The notes: generated by a model from the sequence alone, not told the origin. DNA of 28,132 bases from Methylotenera_A sp036675645 (GCA_036675645.1 JAKFEP010000084.1:1-28132); one strand, 5' to 3'; shown: positions 6,248-14,017, counted from the stretch's first letter. Translations and numbers: made by a program.

Positions 6248-7243
6248 TTACATAAAATTGCGGCCAAAATAATAGGCGGTCGCTGCAATCAAGCCAGAGC
6301 ATGGAATAGTCAGCACCCACGCCCACACAATACGTGAAGCCAAGCCCCAGCGCACTGCGGAAACACGGCGTGACATGCCCACGCCAACAATGGCGCCCGT
6401 GATAGTGTGTGTAGTCGAAACAGGGATGCCGAGCCATGTCGCTAGAAACAGTGCAATCGCGCCAGACGTCTGGGCGCAAAACGCACCGCTGGGGCGAATG
6501 CGCGTAATGCCCATGCCCATGGTGCGTACAATACGCCAGCCACCAAATAGTGTGCCCATTGCCATGGCTAAGTGGCAAGCAATAATCACCCAAAATTGAA
6601 TATCGAAGCCTTGTTGGTAGCCATTCGCGACTAATAGCACCGTGATAATGCCCATGGTTTTTTGTGCATCATTGCCGCCGTGTCCAAGGCTGTAAAGTGA
6701 GGATGACACAAACTGTAGTTTGTTAAATACGCGTTCGGTCGGGTAAGGAGAGCGTTTTTCAACTATCCACAACACCAACACCATTAACAACAACGCCACC
6801 AACATGCCAAACATCGGTGAAATAATAATAAACACAGAAGTTTTAATGAGGCCGCCGGCAATAATGGCACTGGTGCCGCCTTTGGCCACCCCAGCTCCCA
6901 CTAAGCCACCCACCAATGCGTGAGAGGATGAGGACGGAATGCCGAGCCACCAAGTGATGATATTCCAAGTAATCGCACCACAGAGCGCGCCAAATATCAC
7001 GGCATTGTTGACGATGTCTGGGTCAATCAAGCCTTTACCAACCATCTTGGCAACTGCAGTTCCAAATACTAAAAATGCGATAAAGTTAAAAAATGCCGCC
7101 CACATCACCGCTGCTTGTGGTGTGAGCAGGCGTGTAGAAACCATTAAAGCGATTGAGTTTGCTGCATCGTGAAAGCCATTCATAAAATCGAATATGAGGG
7201 CAACTACCACGAGCAACGCCATAATGACTATTGCTTGTTCCAT
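6248..7243 (-). CDS. pit: Inorganic phosphate transporter, PiT family
   Basis: A 331-residue inner-membrane permease for low-affinity phosphate (as metal-phosphate, with protons) uptake. The two inverted PiT signatures are present: GFHDAANSIA near residue 23 and GGNDAQKTMG near residue 194, plus PVSTTHTITGAIVG in the C-terminal half. About eight to ten hydrophobic helices are seen. At 331 residues it is shorter than E. coli PitA (499) and matches the common short bacterial form that is paired with a DUF47 protein. It lies 12 bp downstream of that partner in one operon. Arsenate can also enter cells through this family, which gives context to the adjacent arsC. Confidence 0.95.
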   Translation of the reverse strand: MEQAIVIMALLVVVALIFDFMNGFHDAANSIALMVSTRLLTPQAAVMWAAFFNFIAFLVFGTAVAKMVGKGLIDPDIVNNAVIFGALCGAITWNIITWWLGIPSSSSHALVGGLVGAGVAKGGTSAIIAGGLIKTSVFIIISPMFGMLVALLLMVLVLWIVEKRSPYPTERVFNKLQFVSSSLYSLGHGGNDAQKTMGIITVLLVANGYQQGFDIQFWVIIACHLAMAMGTLFGGWRIVRTMGMGITRIRPSGAFCAQTSGAIALFLATWLGIPVSTTHTITGAIVGVGMSRRVSAVRWGLASRIVWAWVLTIPCSGLIAATAYYFGRNFM

Positions 7244-7255
7244 GAATTAAGCCCC

Positions 7256-7912
7256 TTAAATGCGCTCTAGCACGACGCCATGAATCACATCAGCTACATC
7301 TTCGCAGCTATCCACTGCGTCTTCAAACAAGTCGTACAACTCGCGTGAGCGTATCAGCGTACGCGCGTCAGTTTCTTCTCTAAACAGGCGCTGCATGCCA
7401 GCGCGCATCACGTGATCTGCTTCGCCCTCTATGGCGCTAATTTCCTCGCAATTACGTAAAATACGTGCAGCGTCTTTCATGTCAGACAACATGTGCACGG
7501 TTTCACGTACTTTTTCAGATGCACGCAATAAAATCTGTCCCAGTGCGACCATTTCTGGGGTAAAGCTGCTGTGACCATAAATTTTTGCACTTTGTGGAAT
7601 ATCTTCCATGTAATCAATAATGTCGTCTAGCGCCATGGCTAATTCGCGAATCTCGCGTCTATCGAATGGGGTAATAAATGTTTTGTGCAGTGAGAGTAAA
7701 ATTTCCTTGGTATATTCATCTGCCTCGGATTCAATCGCCCTGATTTCTGCAAAATGTTGTTCAAATTTATCTTCATCACTGACCGCAGCCATCATGGCGA
7801 GCACTTTAGATGCACGCACTGCACAATCAGCAAGGTTGTTAAATAAGATGAAATAATTATCACTTTTTGGCGTGATAGAGCCCATTAAGCGTGAAAAAAA
7901 GCCGCTTGCCAT
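7256..7912 (-). CDS. DUF47/PhoU-like Pit accessory protein (TIGR00153 type)
   Basis: A 218-residue all-helical cytoplasmic protein of the DUF47 family, structurally related to PhoU. Two E-x3-D metal-binding repeats are visible, in AIESEADEY (about residues 56-64) and AIEGEADHVM (about 166-175), and a third acidic helix, LYDLFEDAVDSCEDVADV, near the C-terminus. Members usually sit next to pit and are thought to regulate or assist the permease. In Sinorhizobium the equivalent gene is orfA of orfA-pit. GGGAGA lies five to six bases before the ATG. A Pho box-like site faces this gene from 8027-8011. In Sinorhizobium meliloti, orfA-pit is repressed by PhoB, so repression here is as plausible as activation. 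Confidence 0.9.
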   Translation of the reverse strand: MASGFFSRLMGSITPKSDNYFILFNNLADCAVRASKVLAMMAAVSDEDKFEQHFAEIRAIESEADEYTKEILLSLHKTFITPFDRREIRELAMALDDIIDYMEDIPQSAKIYGHSSFTPEMVALGQILLRASEKVRETVHMLSDMKDAARILRNCEEISAIEGEADHVMRAGMQRLFREETDARTLIRSRELYDLFEDAVDSCEDVADVIHGVVLERI

Positions 7913-7950
7913 GTTGTTTCTCCCAATTTTAGTTTGTTTTCAACTACATT

Positions 7951-7956
7951 TATAAT
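7951..7956 (+). promoter_or_regulatory. Candidate -10 box for the aquaporin-arsC operon
   Basis: A perfect TATAAT in an AT-rich stretch, with only a poor -35 (TTTAGT, 7928-7933, 17-bp spacer). Transcription would begin near 7963, before both possible aquaporin start codons. The reverse strand also has a TTATAA here, which could serve DUF47-pit. Confidence 0.35.
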
Positions 7957-8010
7957 AAGCGTAAGTTTAACTTCTTACACTCATGACCGCGAGCTTAAAT
8001 CAAAGAAAAT

Positions 8011-8027
8011 ATGACAAAAATATGACA
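8011..8027 (-). promoter_or_regulatory. Pho box facing DUF47-pit, overlapping the aquaporin start
   Basis: On the minus strand TGTCATATTTTTGTCAT: two perfect TGTCAT half-sites (8027-8022 and 8016-8011), 11 bp apart. It points toward DUF47-pit, about 100 bp upstream of that start. Its distal half-site covers the ATG at 8022, one of the two candidate starts of the divergent aquaporin gene, so PhoB bound here could affect both units. The -10 for the minus strand is weak (GATTTA, 8001-7996). Confidence 0.65.
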
Positions 8028-8696
8028 AATAATTTAAAAAACACACTCAAGGTTCAAGTAATCAGCGAGTTTATCGGCACAGCCTTATTGCTGGCAGTGA
8101 TCACTGGTTCAGGCATCATGGGCGAAAGCTTAGCCGCGGGCAACGTTGCTTTAGCTTTGTTGGGCAACAGTATTGCAACTGGCTGTGGCTTGTATGTGCT
8201 GATTTCACTGCTGGCACCAATTTCTGGTGCACATTTTAATCCAGTGGTCAGCTTGATGTTTTGGCGCATGGGCACATTGGATTTACGCATGCTTATTGTT
8301 TATTTATGTGCACAATTCTCAGGTGCTATTGCAGGCGTTTGGTTAACGCATCTCATGTTTGGCTTACCGATTCTGCAACAATCGGATAATGCTAGAACTG
8401 GCGTGGGCATCTGGGCTAGCGAGCTGGTTTCTACTTTGGTCTTGTTGGGCGTGATTTATTTAGGCGTTCAAGTCGCGAAAGATAAAATAGCCATGCTGGT
8501 CGCCTTGACGGTGACAGGTGGTTACTGGTTTACATCCTCTACGTTTTTTGCCAATCCCGCCGTCACTATCGCTAGAAATTTAAGTAATACATTTGTCGGC
8601 ATTGCACCTGCGGATGTGTTGGGGTTTATTGCAGCACAATTGCTGGCAGCATTCATCATCATTTTTATTGTAAGAAAGTTAAAAAAGCATGAGTAA
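8022..8696 (+). CDS. Aquaporin / MIP family channel (AqpS-like by context)
   Basis: A 224-residue inner-membrane channel with six hydrophobic helices and two half-helix NPA-type boxes: HFNPVVS in the first half (NPV instead of NPA) and FANPAVTIAR in the second, followed by the selectivity-filter arginine. I start it at 8022 (MTNNLKN), giving a short tail before helix 1. An in-frame ATG at 7983 would add 13 residues, but that extension overlaps the Pho box. Neither start has a good Shine-Dalgarno. The last 8 bp overlap arsC, so the two are translationally coupled. In Sinorhizobium meliloti the aquaglyceroporin AqpS pairs with ArsC to let arsenite leave the cell, and that role is a good hypothesis here. 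Water or glycerol transport is the alternative. Confidence 0.85.
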   Translation: MTNNLKNTLKVQVISEFIGTALLLAVITGSGIMGESLAAGNVALALLGNSIATGCGLYVLISLLAPISGAHFNPVVSLMFWRMGTLDLRMLIVYLCAQFSGAIAGVWLTHLMFGLPILQQSDNARTGVGIWASELVSTLVLLGVIYLGVQVAKDKIAMLVALTVTGGYWFTSSTFFANPAVTIARNLSNTFVGIAPADVLGFIAAQLLAAFIIIFIVRKLKKHE

Positions 8697-9141
8697 AGTG
8701 ACTATTTATCATAATCCGGCCTGCGTAACTATTTATCACAACCCGGCCTGCGGCACATCGCGCAATACCTTGGCGATGATACGCGCCAGCGGTGCAGAGA
8801 TTGAGGTGATTGAGTATTTAAAAACGCCTCCTACACGGGAGAAATTAACTGAATTGATCGCCAATATTGGAGAGGGTTGCAGGGCATTATTGAGAAAGAA
8901 GGGTGCGCCATACGACGAGCTTGGCTTGGATGACGCAAGTTTGAGTGATAATGCGTTGATAGATGCCATGCTGGCGCATCCCATACTTATTAATCGGCCG
9001 ATTGTGGTCACAAGCAAGGGCGCAAAACTTTGCCGCCCAAGTGAGGTGGTGTTAGAGATTTTAGGAAACCCGCATATCGGCGACTTTGTAAAAGAGGATG
9101 GTGAAATTGTGAAGGCAGGCCAGGGCTTAAAAGCGCTATAA
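8689..9141 (+). CDS. arsC: Arsenate reductase ArsC, with a duplicated active-site segment
   Basis: A glutaredoxin-dependent cytoplasmic arsenate reductase of the E. coli plasmid R773 type, converting arsenate to arsenite. The protein is 150 residues against 141 for the R773 enzyme. The difference is exactly one in-frame tandem repeat of nine residues, VTIYHNPAC, so there are cysteines at positions 12 and 21. The second is followed by GTSRNT and is the canonical catalytic one. The three arginines of the family are present in RALLRK, INRPIVV and KLCRPSEV. The start codon overlaps the aquaporin stop region (ATGAGTAA). No arsR, arsB or acr3 is nearby. Whether the N-terminal insert disturbs the first beta strand and P-loop is unclear, but the frame is intact and the rest is well conserved. 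Confidence 0.95.
   Translation: MSKVTIYHNPACVTIYHNPACGTSRNTLAMIRASGAEIEVIEYLKTPPTREKLTELIANIGEGCRALLRKKGAPYDELGLDDASLSDNALIDAMLAHPILINRPIVVTSKGAKLCRPSEVVLEILGNPHIGDFVKEDGEIVKAGQGLKAL
8698..8751 (+). repeat. 27-bp tandem duplication inside arsC
   Basis: Two adjacent 27-bp copies (8698-8724, 8725-8751) each encode VTIYHNPAC. They differ at three positions (GTG/GTA, CAT/CAC, AAT/AAC), all third codon positions and all synonymous. Confidence 0.97.
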
Positions 9142-9183
9142 TGACGCTTTAAAATTAAGCCCAAGTTAAAGAATTAAGTCACT

Positions 9184-10288
9184 ATGGAAGCCGAACAACT
9201 CAACCAAATTGCCAATCGCCTGACCGATTTAAATGCGCGTCACCTTGCGCTTAGGGGGTATCTTTGACTTTGACAATAAAGCGCAAAAATTAGAAGAAGT
9301 AAACGGCCTGCTAGAAGACCCAAAAGTGTGGGATAACGCCGAAAAGGCGCAAAAATTAGGTAAAGAAAAGCGCGCACTAGAGCTAGTGGTTCTCAATATG
9401 CAAAGCTTAGAGGTGGGCATCAAAGATAGCCAAGAGCTGTTTGACATGGCGCGCGAAGAGAACGACGACGAAACATTGTTAAGCGTGGAGGCTGACAGCC
9501 TAGAAATTGAAACAAAAATCGCCGACATGGAATTTAAGCGCATGTTCTCTGGCGAGTTAGATGGCGCCAATTGTTTTATCGAATTTCAATCGGGTAGTGG
9601 CGGTACTGAAGCGCAAGATTGGTGCAATATGCTGCTGCGCATGTATTTGCGCTATTGTGAGCGTAAAGGCTTTAAAGTCGAAGTGTTAGAGCTTTCTGAC
9701 GGCGATGTGGCCGGCATTAAAGGTGCTAGCGTTAAGGTCAATGGCGATTATGCTTACGGAACGCTACGCACCGAAAATGGCGTGCACCGTTTAGTGCGTA
9801 AATCCCCATTCGACAGCAACGCTAAACGCCATACTTCTTTTGCCAGCGTGCAGATATTTCCTGAAGTAGATGATTCGATTCAAATTGACATTAACCCTGC
9901 TGATTTGCGAATTGATACCTATCGCGCCAGCGGTGCAGGCGGCCAGCACATTAACAAGACCGATTCTGCCGTACGTATAACCCATTTGCCCACCAATGTA
10001 GTCGTGCAATGCCAAAATGACCGTAGCCAGCACCGCAACCGCGAAGAGGCTATGAACATGCTGAAAGGTGCGTTATACAATTTGGAACTGAACAAGCGCA
10101 ATGCCGACAAACAAGCGATAGAAGATGCCAAAACAGACATTGGCTGGGGCCATCAAATCCGGTCTTATGTCTTGGATCAAGGCCGTATTAAAGATTTACG
10201 TACCAATGTGGAGATAGGTAATACGCAAGGCGTTTTGGATGGTGACCTTGATCCATTTATACAAGAGAGTTTGAAACAGGGAGTTTAA
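9184..10288 (+). CDS. prfB: Peptide chain release factor 2 (programmed +1 frameshift)
   Basis: RF2 recognises UGA and UAA stop codons and triggers peptide release on the ribosome. The ATG at 9184 opens a 27-codon zero frame ending at UGA 9265-9267. After CTT at 9262-9264 the ribosome slips +1 and continues from GAC at 9266, giving a 367-residue product (E. coli 365). The stop-recognition tripeptide SPF (in RKSPFDS) and the catalytic GGQ (in GAGGQHINK) are both present. The open frame that seems to start at 9233 is only the downstream part in the shifted frame. lysS follows after 2 bp, as in many proteobacteria, so prfB-lysS is an operon. The frameshift makes expression autoregulated by RF2 level. 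Confidence 0.97.
9253..9274 (+). promoter_or_regulatory. prfB programmed +1 frameshift site
   Basis: An internal Shine-Dalgarno AGGGGG (9253-9258) is followed by TAT CTT TGA C, the canonical RF2 recoding signal with the slow stop context UGA-C. Unusually, the slippery unit CTTTGAC occurs twice, overlapping by one base (9262-9268 and 9268-9274), so the zero frame reads CTT TGA CTT TGA. The second copy is a backup stop and encodes the Phe-Asp of Asp-Phe-Asp in the shifted frame. Confidence 0.96.
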
Positions 10289-10290
10289 GC

Positions 10291-11841
10291 GTGAGCGAGC
10301 AAGAAAATACATTACCTATTGACGAAAACCAAGTTGATGAAAATCATGTGATTGCGGAACGGCGCGAGAAATTAAAAGTGCTACGCGATGCGGCAAAGGC
10401 CAGCAATAGTGCAGCTTTTCCGAATGATTTTAAACCAAAAGATAAAGCGGATAATCTACAAAAAATCTATGCTGAGCAAGATAAAGAAACGCTAGATCCG
10501 CAAAGCATTCCTGCCACTGTGGCGGGTCGCATGGTGTTAAAACGAGTGATGGGTAAAGCCAGCTTTGCTACTATTCAAGATGGCAGTGGCGAGCATGCGG
10601 GTGCGCGTATTCAGCTATATGTAGCGCGCGACGAGATTGGCGAAGCGCTGTACGAAAGCTTTAAACATTGGGATTTAGGCGATATTTTGGGCGCCACTGG
10701 CCGCTTGTTTAAAACCAAAACCGGTGAGTTGTCAATTCATGTCAGCGAGATTAAGTTACTCACCAAATCGCTGCGCCCATTGCCAGAAAAATATCATGGC
10801 TTGAGCGATCAAGAGACTAAATATAGACAAAGATATGTTGATTTAATTACCAGTGAAGAAGCTCGCGCCACCTTTATTGCCCGTAGTAAAGTAGTGTCGG
10901 CCATTCGCGACTTTATGATTAAAAATGAGTTTTTAGAAGTGGAAACCCCGATGCTGCACCCTATTCCAGGTGGTGCATCGGCCAAGCCGTTTATGACGCA
11001 TCACAACGCGCTTGATATGCAAATGTTTATGCGTATTGCGCCAGAGTTGTACCTGAAAAGATTGATTGTAGGTGGCTTTCAGCGCGTGTTTGAGATGAAC
11101 CGCAACTTTAGAAATGAAGGGTTAAGCGTTCGGCATAACCCAGAATTTACCATGATGGAATTTTATGCGGCTTATACTGATTATCACTGGTTAATGGATT
11201 TTACCGAGGCCACTATTCGTGCAGCAGCCATTGCTGCGCGTGGCACTGCGGTGCTAAGTTATGACGGTAAAGAGGTCGATTTAAGCAAGCCATTTGAACG
11301 TCTTACCATCATTGGCGCGATACAAAAATATGCGCCGCGATACACCTTAGAGCAATTAAATGATGCTGTATTCCTGCGCGCTGAAATTTTAAAGCTCGGT
11401 GCAAAACCATTTGACCACGCCGGCTTGGGCGCATTGCAATTGACACTGTTTGAAGAAACAGCTGAAAGCCAATTATGGCATCCGACTTATATTATTGATT
11501 ACCCGGTAGAGGTTTCGCCGCTTGCGCGTGCCAGCGACAAAAACCCGGAAATCACCGAACGCTTTGAGCTGTTTATCACTGGGCGTGAAGTGGCCAATGG
11601 TTTTAGTGAGTTAAACGATGCAGAAGACCAAGCCGCGCGCTTTACTGCACAGATGAAAGCCAAAGAAGCGGGCGATGCAGAGGCGATGTATTACGATGCC
11701 GATTTTATTCGCGCATTAGAATATGGCATGCCACCAACCGGTGGCTGTGGCATTGGCATTGACCGTTTGGTGATGTTGATTACCGACAGCCCAAGTATTC
11801 GTGATGTGATTCTGTTTCCGCACATGCGTCCTGAAGCTTAA
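10291..11841 (+). CDS. lysS: Lysyl-tRNA synthetase, class II
   Basis: A cytoplasmic enzyme charging tRNA-Lys. At 516 residues it is close to the usual 500-505. An N-terminal OB-fold anticodon-binding domain (about residues 75-165, from 'VAGRMVLKRVMGKASFATIQDGSG') precedes the class II catalytic core. Motif 1 is in FLEVETPMLHPIPGGASAKPF, motif 2 in FEMNRNFRNEGLSVRHNPEFTMMEF, and motif 3 in GCGIGIDRLVML. The start is GTG at 10291, supported by AGGGAG at 10278-10283 with a 7-base spacer and only 2 bp after the prfB stop. The acidic N-terminal extension (NTLPIDENQVDENHV) is slightly longer than in E. coli. A strong terminator follows. Confidence 0.97.
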   Translation: MSEQENTLPIDENQVDENHVIAERREKLKVLRDAAKASNSAAFPNDFKPKDKADNLQKIYAEQDKETLDPQSIPATVAGRMVLKRVMGKASFATIQDGSGEHAGARIQLYVARDEIGEALYESFKHWDLGDILGATGRLFKTKTGELSIHVSEIKLLTKSLRPLPEKYHGLSDQETKYRQRYVDLITSEEARATFIARSKVVSAIRDFMIKNEFLEVETPMLHPIPGGASAKPFMTHHNALDMQMFMRIAPELYLKRLIVGGFQRVFEMNRNFRNEGLSVRHNPEFTMMEFYAAYTDYHWLMDFTEATIRAAAIAARGTAVLSYDGKEVDLSKPFERLTIIGAIQKYAPRYTLEQLNDAVFLRAEILKLGAKPFDHAGLGALQLTLFEETAESQLWHPTYIIDYPVEVSPLARASDKNPEITERFELFITGREVANGFSELNDAEDQAARFTAQMKAKEAGDAEAMYYDADFIRALEYGMPPTGGCGIGIDRLVMLITDSPSIRDVILFPHMRPEA

Positions 11842-11863
11842 TTAGTTTTATATATCTGTTTAT

Positions 11864-11893
11864 AAAAAACCACCTAGCAATAGGTGGTTTTTT
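11864..11893 (+). terminator. Rho-independent terminator after prfB-lysS
   Basis: Perfect stem ACCACCTA (11869-11876) / TAGGTGGT (11881-11888), loop GCAA, with an A-tract before and a T-tract after. It lies 22 bp past the lysS stop and just before the pstS Pho box. The A and T flanks could make it bidirectional. Confidence 0.92.
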
Positions 11894-11899
11894 ATTATT

Positions 11900-11932
11900 T
11901 GTCACAATACTGTCATATTTTCTTTTTATTAT
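11900..11932 (+). promoter_or_regulatory. Pho box and -10 for pstS
   Basis: TGTCACAATACTGTCAT (11900-11916): half-sites TGTCAC and TGTCAT at 11-bp spacing, a near-perfect PhoB box. A -10-like TATTAT (11927-11932) follows 10 bp later. Between it and the gene are two copies of TTAAGTAAAT (11942-11951, 11956-11965). Confidence 0.88.
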
Positions 11933-11974
11933 TTGCTTAAGTTAAGTAAATCAATTTAAGTAAATAAAGGAAAA

Positions 11975-12961
11975 ATGATGATGTTAAAGAGTTTAGGTAT
12001 TGCAGCATTAGTTGCTACAGCATTCACTAGTGGCCTAGTAGAAGCCGCTGATAAAATTATTAAGATTGATGGCTCTAGCACGGTGTATCCAATTACCGAA
12101 GCTGTTGCTGAAGAATTTCAAAAATCACAAAAAATTAAAGTCACAGTGGGTGAATCTGGTACAGGAAGTGGTTTCAAAAAATTCTGCCGCGGTGAGACTG
12201 ACGTTTCAAATGCATCACGCCCAATTTCACAAAAAGAAATCGATGCATGTAAAGAAGCAGGTATTCAATTTATCGAGCTTCCAATTGCTTTCGATGCTTT
12301 GACTGTTGTGGTTAACGACAAAAATGATTGGGTTAAAAGTATTACCGTTGAAGAGCTGAAAAAAATATGGGGTCCAGGCTCTAGCGTTAAAAATTGGAAA
12401 CAAGTGAACCCAGCTTACCCTGACAAAAAATTAGGTTTATATGGTCCAGGCACAGCTTCTGGTACGTTTGATTATTTTAGTGAAGCGATTAACGGCAAAT
12501 CTAAAGCGCACCGTACTGATTACACACCATCAGAAGATGATAACGTATTAGTAAAAGGTGTAACGGGCGACACGGGCGGTATGGCATATTTTGGTATGGC
12601 GTACTACGAAGAAAATAAAGACAAATTGCGCGCAATCCCAGTCGCAGTTAAAGCAGGCTCACCAGCTGTGTTACCTTCTGTAAAAACCGTGGAAGACGGT
12701 ACTTACCAACCACTTGCACGCCCTATCTTTATCTATGTGAATGCGACAGCCGCAGCATTTAAGCCGGAAGTTAAAGCATTCATCAATTTCTATCTAGACA
12801 ATGCCCCGGAACTGGTTAAAGAAGTGAAATACGTACCATTGCCACCTGAAGATTACGCAGCAGTTAAAGCGCATTTTAAAGCAAACAAACCAGGCACAGG
12901 CTTTGGTGGAAAAAATGAAGTAGGTATTAAAGTTGGTGATTTGTTAAGCAGAATTAAATAA
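11975..12961 (+). CDS. pstS: Periplasmic phosphate-binding protein PstS
   Basis: The high-affinity phosphate receptor of the Pst ABC transporter. The 328-residue precursor has a signal peptide (MLKSLGIAALVATAFTSGLVEA, likely cleaved before ADKI). The mature protein has the phosphate-binding elements DGSSTVYP, GESGTGSGFKKFCRGETDVSNASRP and GPGTASGTFDYF, as in the SphX/PstS group that binds phosphate with several Ser/Thr hydroxyls. Three consecutive ATG codons (11975, 11978, 11981) follow AAAGGA (11966-11971), so the exact start is ambiguous by two residues. A Pho box drives it, and a terminator-like hairpin follows before pstC, as expected for a binding protein needed in excess. Confidence 0.96.
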   Translation: MMMLKSLGIAALVATAFTSGLVEAADKIIKIDGSSTVYPITEAVAEEFQKSQKIKVTVGESGTGSGFKKFCRGETDVSNASRPISQKEIDACKEAGIQFIELPIAFDALTVVVNDKNDWVKSITVEELKKIWGPGSSVKNWKQVNPAYPDKKLGLYGPGTASGTFDYFSEAINGKSKAHRTDYTPSEDDNVLVKGVTGDTGGMAYFGMAYYEENKDKLRAIPVAVKAGSPAVLPSVKTVEDGTYQPLARPIFIYVNATAAAFKPEVKAFINFYLDNAPELVKEVKYVPLPPEDYAAVKAHFKANKPGTGFGGKNEVGIKVGDLLSRIK

Positions 12962-12970
12962 GTCTTATAA

Positions 12971-13000
12971 GAAAAGGAGCGTTTAAATCGCTCCTTTTTC
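12971..13000 (+). terminator. Leaky terminator/attenuator between pstS and pstC
   Basis: An 11-bp stem GAAAAGGAGCG (12971-12981) / CGCTCCTTTTTC (12989-13000), loop TTTAAAT, the descending strand ending in five T. It lies 9 bp after pstS. No clear Pho box lies between it and pstC, so pstC-pstA-pstB expression probably depends on read-through. Confidence 0.85.
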
Positions 13001-13069
13001 TCGTTCAGCATAATCAATCTAAACAATACACGCGATATTTTTCAGCTACAATAAAAGAGTCTCATCACC

Positions 13070-14017
13070 ATGAATACGGCTACTCAAATGCTTAATCAAC
13101 CTTTAGGTTTAACTATTAGCCCGCGCTTGGCTAAAAATATACGCAGAAATATTAAAGAGCGCATTATTGAATTTATATTAATGTTGGCCGCATTGTCAGC
13201 AGTGTTCACCACATTGTCAATTGTGGCTATTTTGTTGTATGAGTCTTTAAGTTTTTTTAAAACTGTTTCGTTAGTAGATTTTTTTACTGATACACAATGG
13301 ACACCACTATTCGAGGATGCGCACTATGGTATTTTGCCATTAGTGTCTGGCACGCTGACCACCTCTGCTGTTGCGCTTGCCGTAGCGATTCCGATTGGTA
13401 CGATTAGTGCTATTTATCTCTCAGAGTTTGCCTCACACAAAACACGCGAAATTGTTAAGCCTCTTTTGGAATTGTTGGTAGGCGTTCCTACCATTGTATT
13501 TGGCTATTTCGCCTTACTGTTTTTAACCCCTATTTTGCAAAAGATTTTTCCAGAGTTACCTGGCTTTAACATGTTGAGCGCGGGTATTGTCATGGGTATC
13601 ATGATTGTGCCTTACATTGCATCTTTGGCTGAAGACGCCATGCGGGCAGTGCCAATGAGTATGCGCGAGGGTAGTTATGCCATGGGCGCAACGCGCTTTC
13701 AAACCGCCACACGAGTCGTAACCCCCGCGGCTATTTCAGGTATCGTTGCAGCCTATATTTTAGGCATCTCACGTGCAGTGGGCGAGACGATGGTGGTGGC
13801 GGTGGCCGCAGGTCAGCAGCCAATTGTCAGCTTTAACCCAATGGAAAGCGCAGCCACCATTACCGCCTATATTGTGCAAGTGGCACTCGGTGATTTGCCG
13901 CATGGCAGTATTGGCTATCAAAGTATTTTTGCTGCTGGCTTGGTGCTGATGGGAATCACCTTATGCTTCAATATCATCGGCCATGTAATTCGCAAAAAAT
14001 ATCGTGAGCACTATTAG
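13070..14017 (+). CDS. pstC: Phosphate ABC transporter permease PstC
   Basis: Inner-membrane permease subunit, 315 residues, with six transmembrane helices after a basic N-terminal segment (RRNIKERIIEF). The cytoplasmic EAA loop, which docks on PstB, is in REGSYAMGATRFQTATRVVTPAAISGI (about residues 194-220). Conserved blocks GVPTIVFGYFA and SRAVGETMVVAVAAG are typical of PstC. It pairs with PstA downstream (46-bp gap). The start ATG at 13070 has AAAGAG at a somewhat long spacing. Confidence 0.95.
   Translation: MNTATQMLNQPLGLTISPRLAKNIRRNIKERIIEFILMLAALSAVFTTLSIVAILLYESLSFFKTVSLVDFFTDTQWTPLFEDAHYGILPLVSGTLTTSAVALAVAIPIGTISAIYLSEFASHKTREIVKPLLELLVGVPTIVFGYFALLFLTPILQKIFPELPGFNMLSAGIVMGIMIVPYIASLAEDAMRAVPMSMREGSYAMGATRFQTATRVVTPAAISGIVAAYILGISRAVGETMVVAVAAGQQPIVSFNPMESAATITAYIVQVALGDLPHGSIGYQSIFAAGLVLMGITLCFNIIGHVIRKKYREHY

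Noticed and set aside
6201..6593. 130-codon minus-strand open frame overlapping pit in another frame
   Set aside because: Cys/His/Trp-rich composition typical of a wrong frame; pit itself is unambiguous.
8689..9141. arsC as a pseudogene because of the duplicated segment
   Set aside because: The duplication is in frame, differs only at synonymous positions, and all catalytic residues remain.
8736..9164. 142-codon minus-strand open frame antisense to arsC
   Set aside because: Mirror frame of arsC, with no domain and no start signal.
9233..10288. prfB as a gene starting at 9233
   Set aside because: That apparent start lies in the wrong frame before the recoding site. The true start is 9184, with a +1 shift at 9262-9268.
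13001..13069. A separate Pho box before pstC
   Set aside because: No pair of TCA half-sites at 11-bp spacing with TGTCAT character is present.
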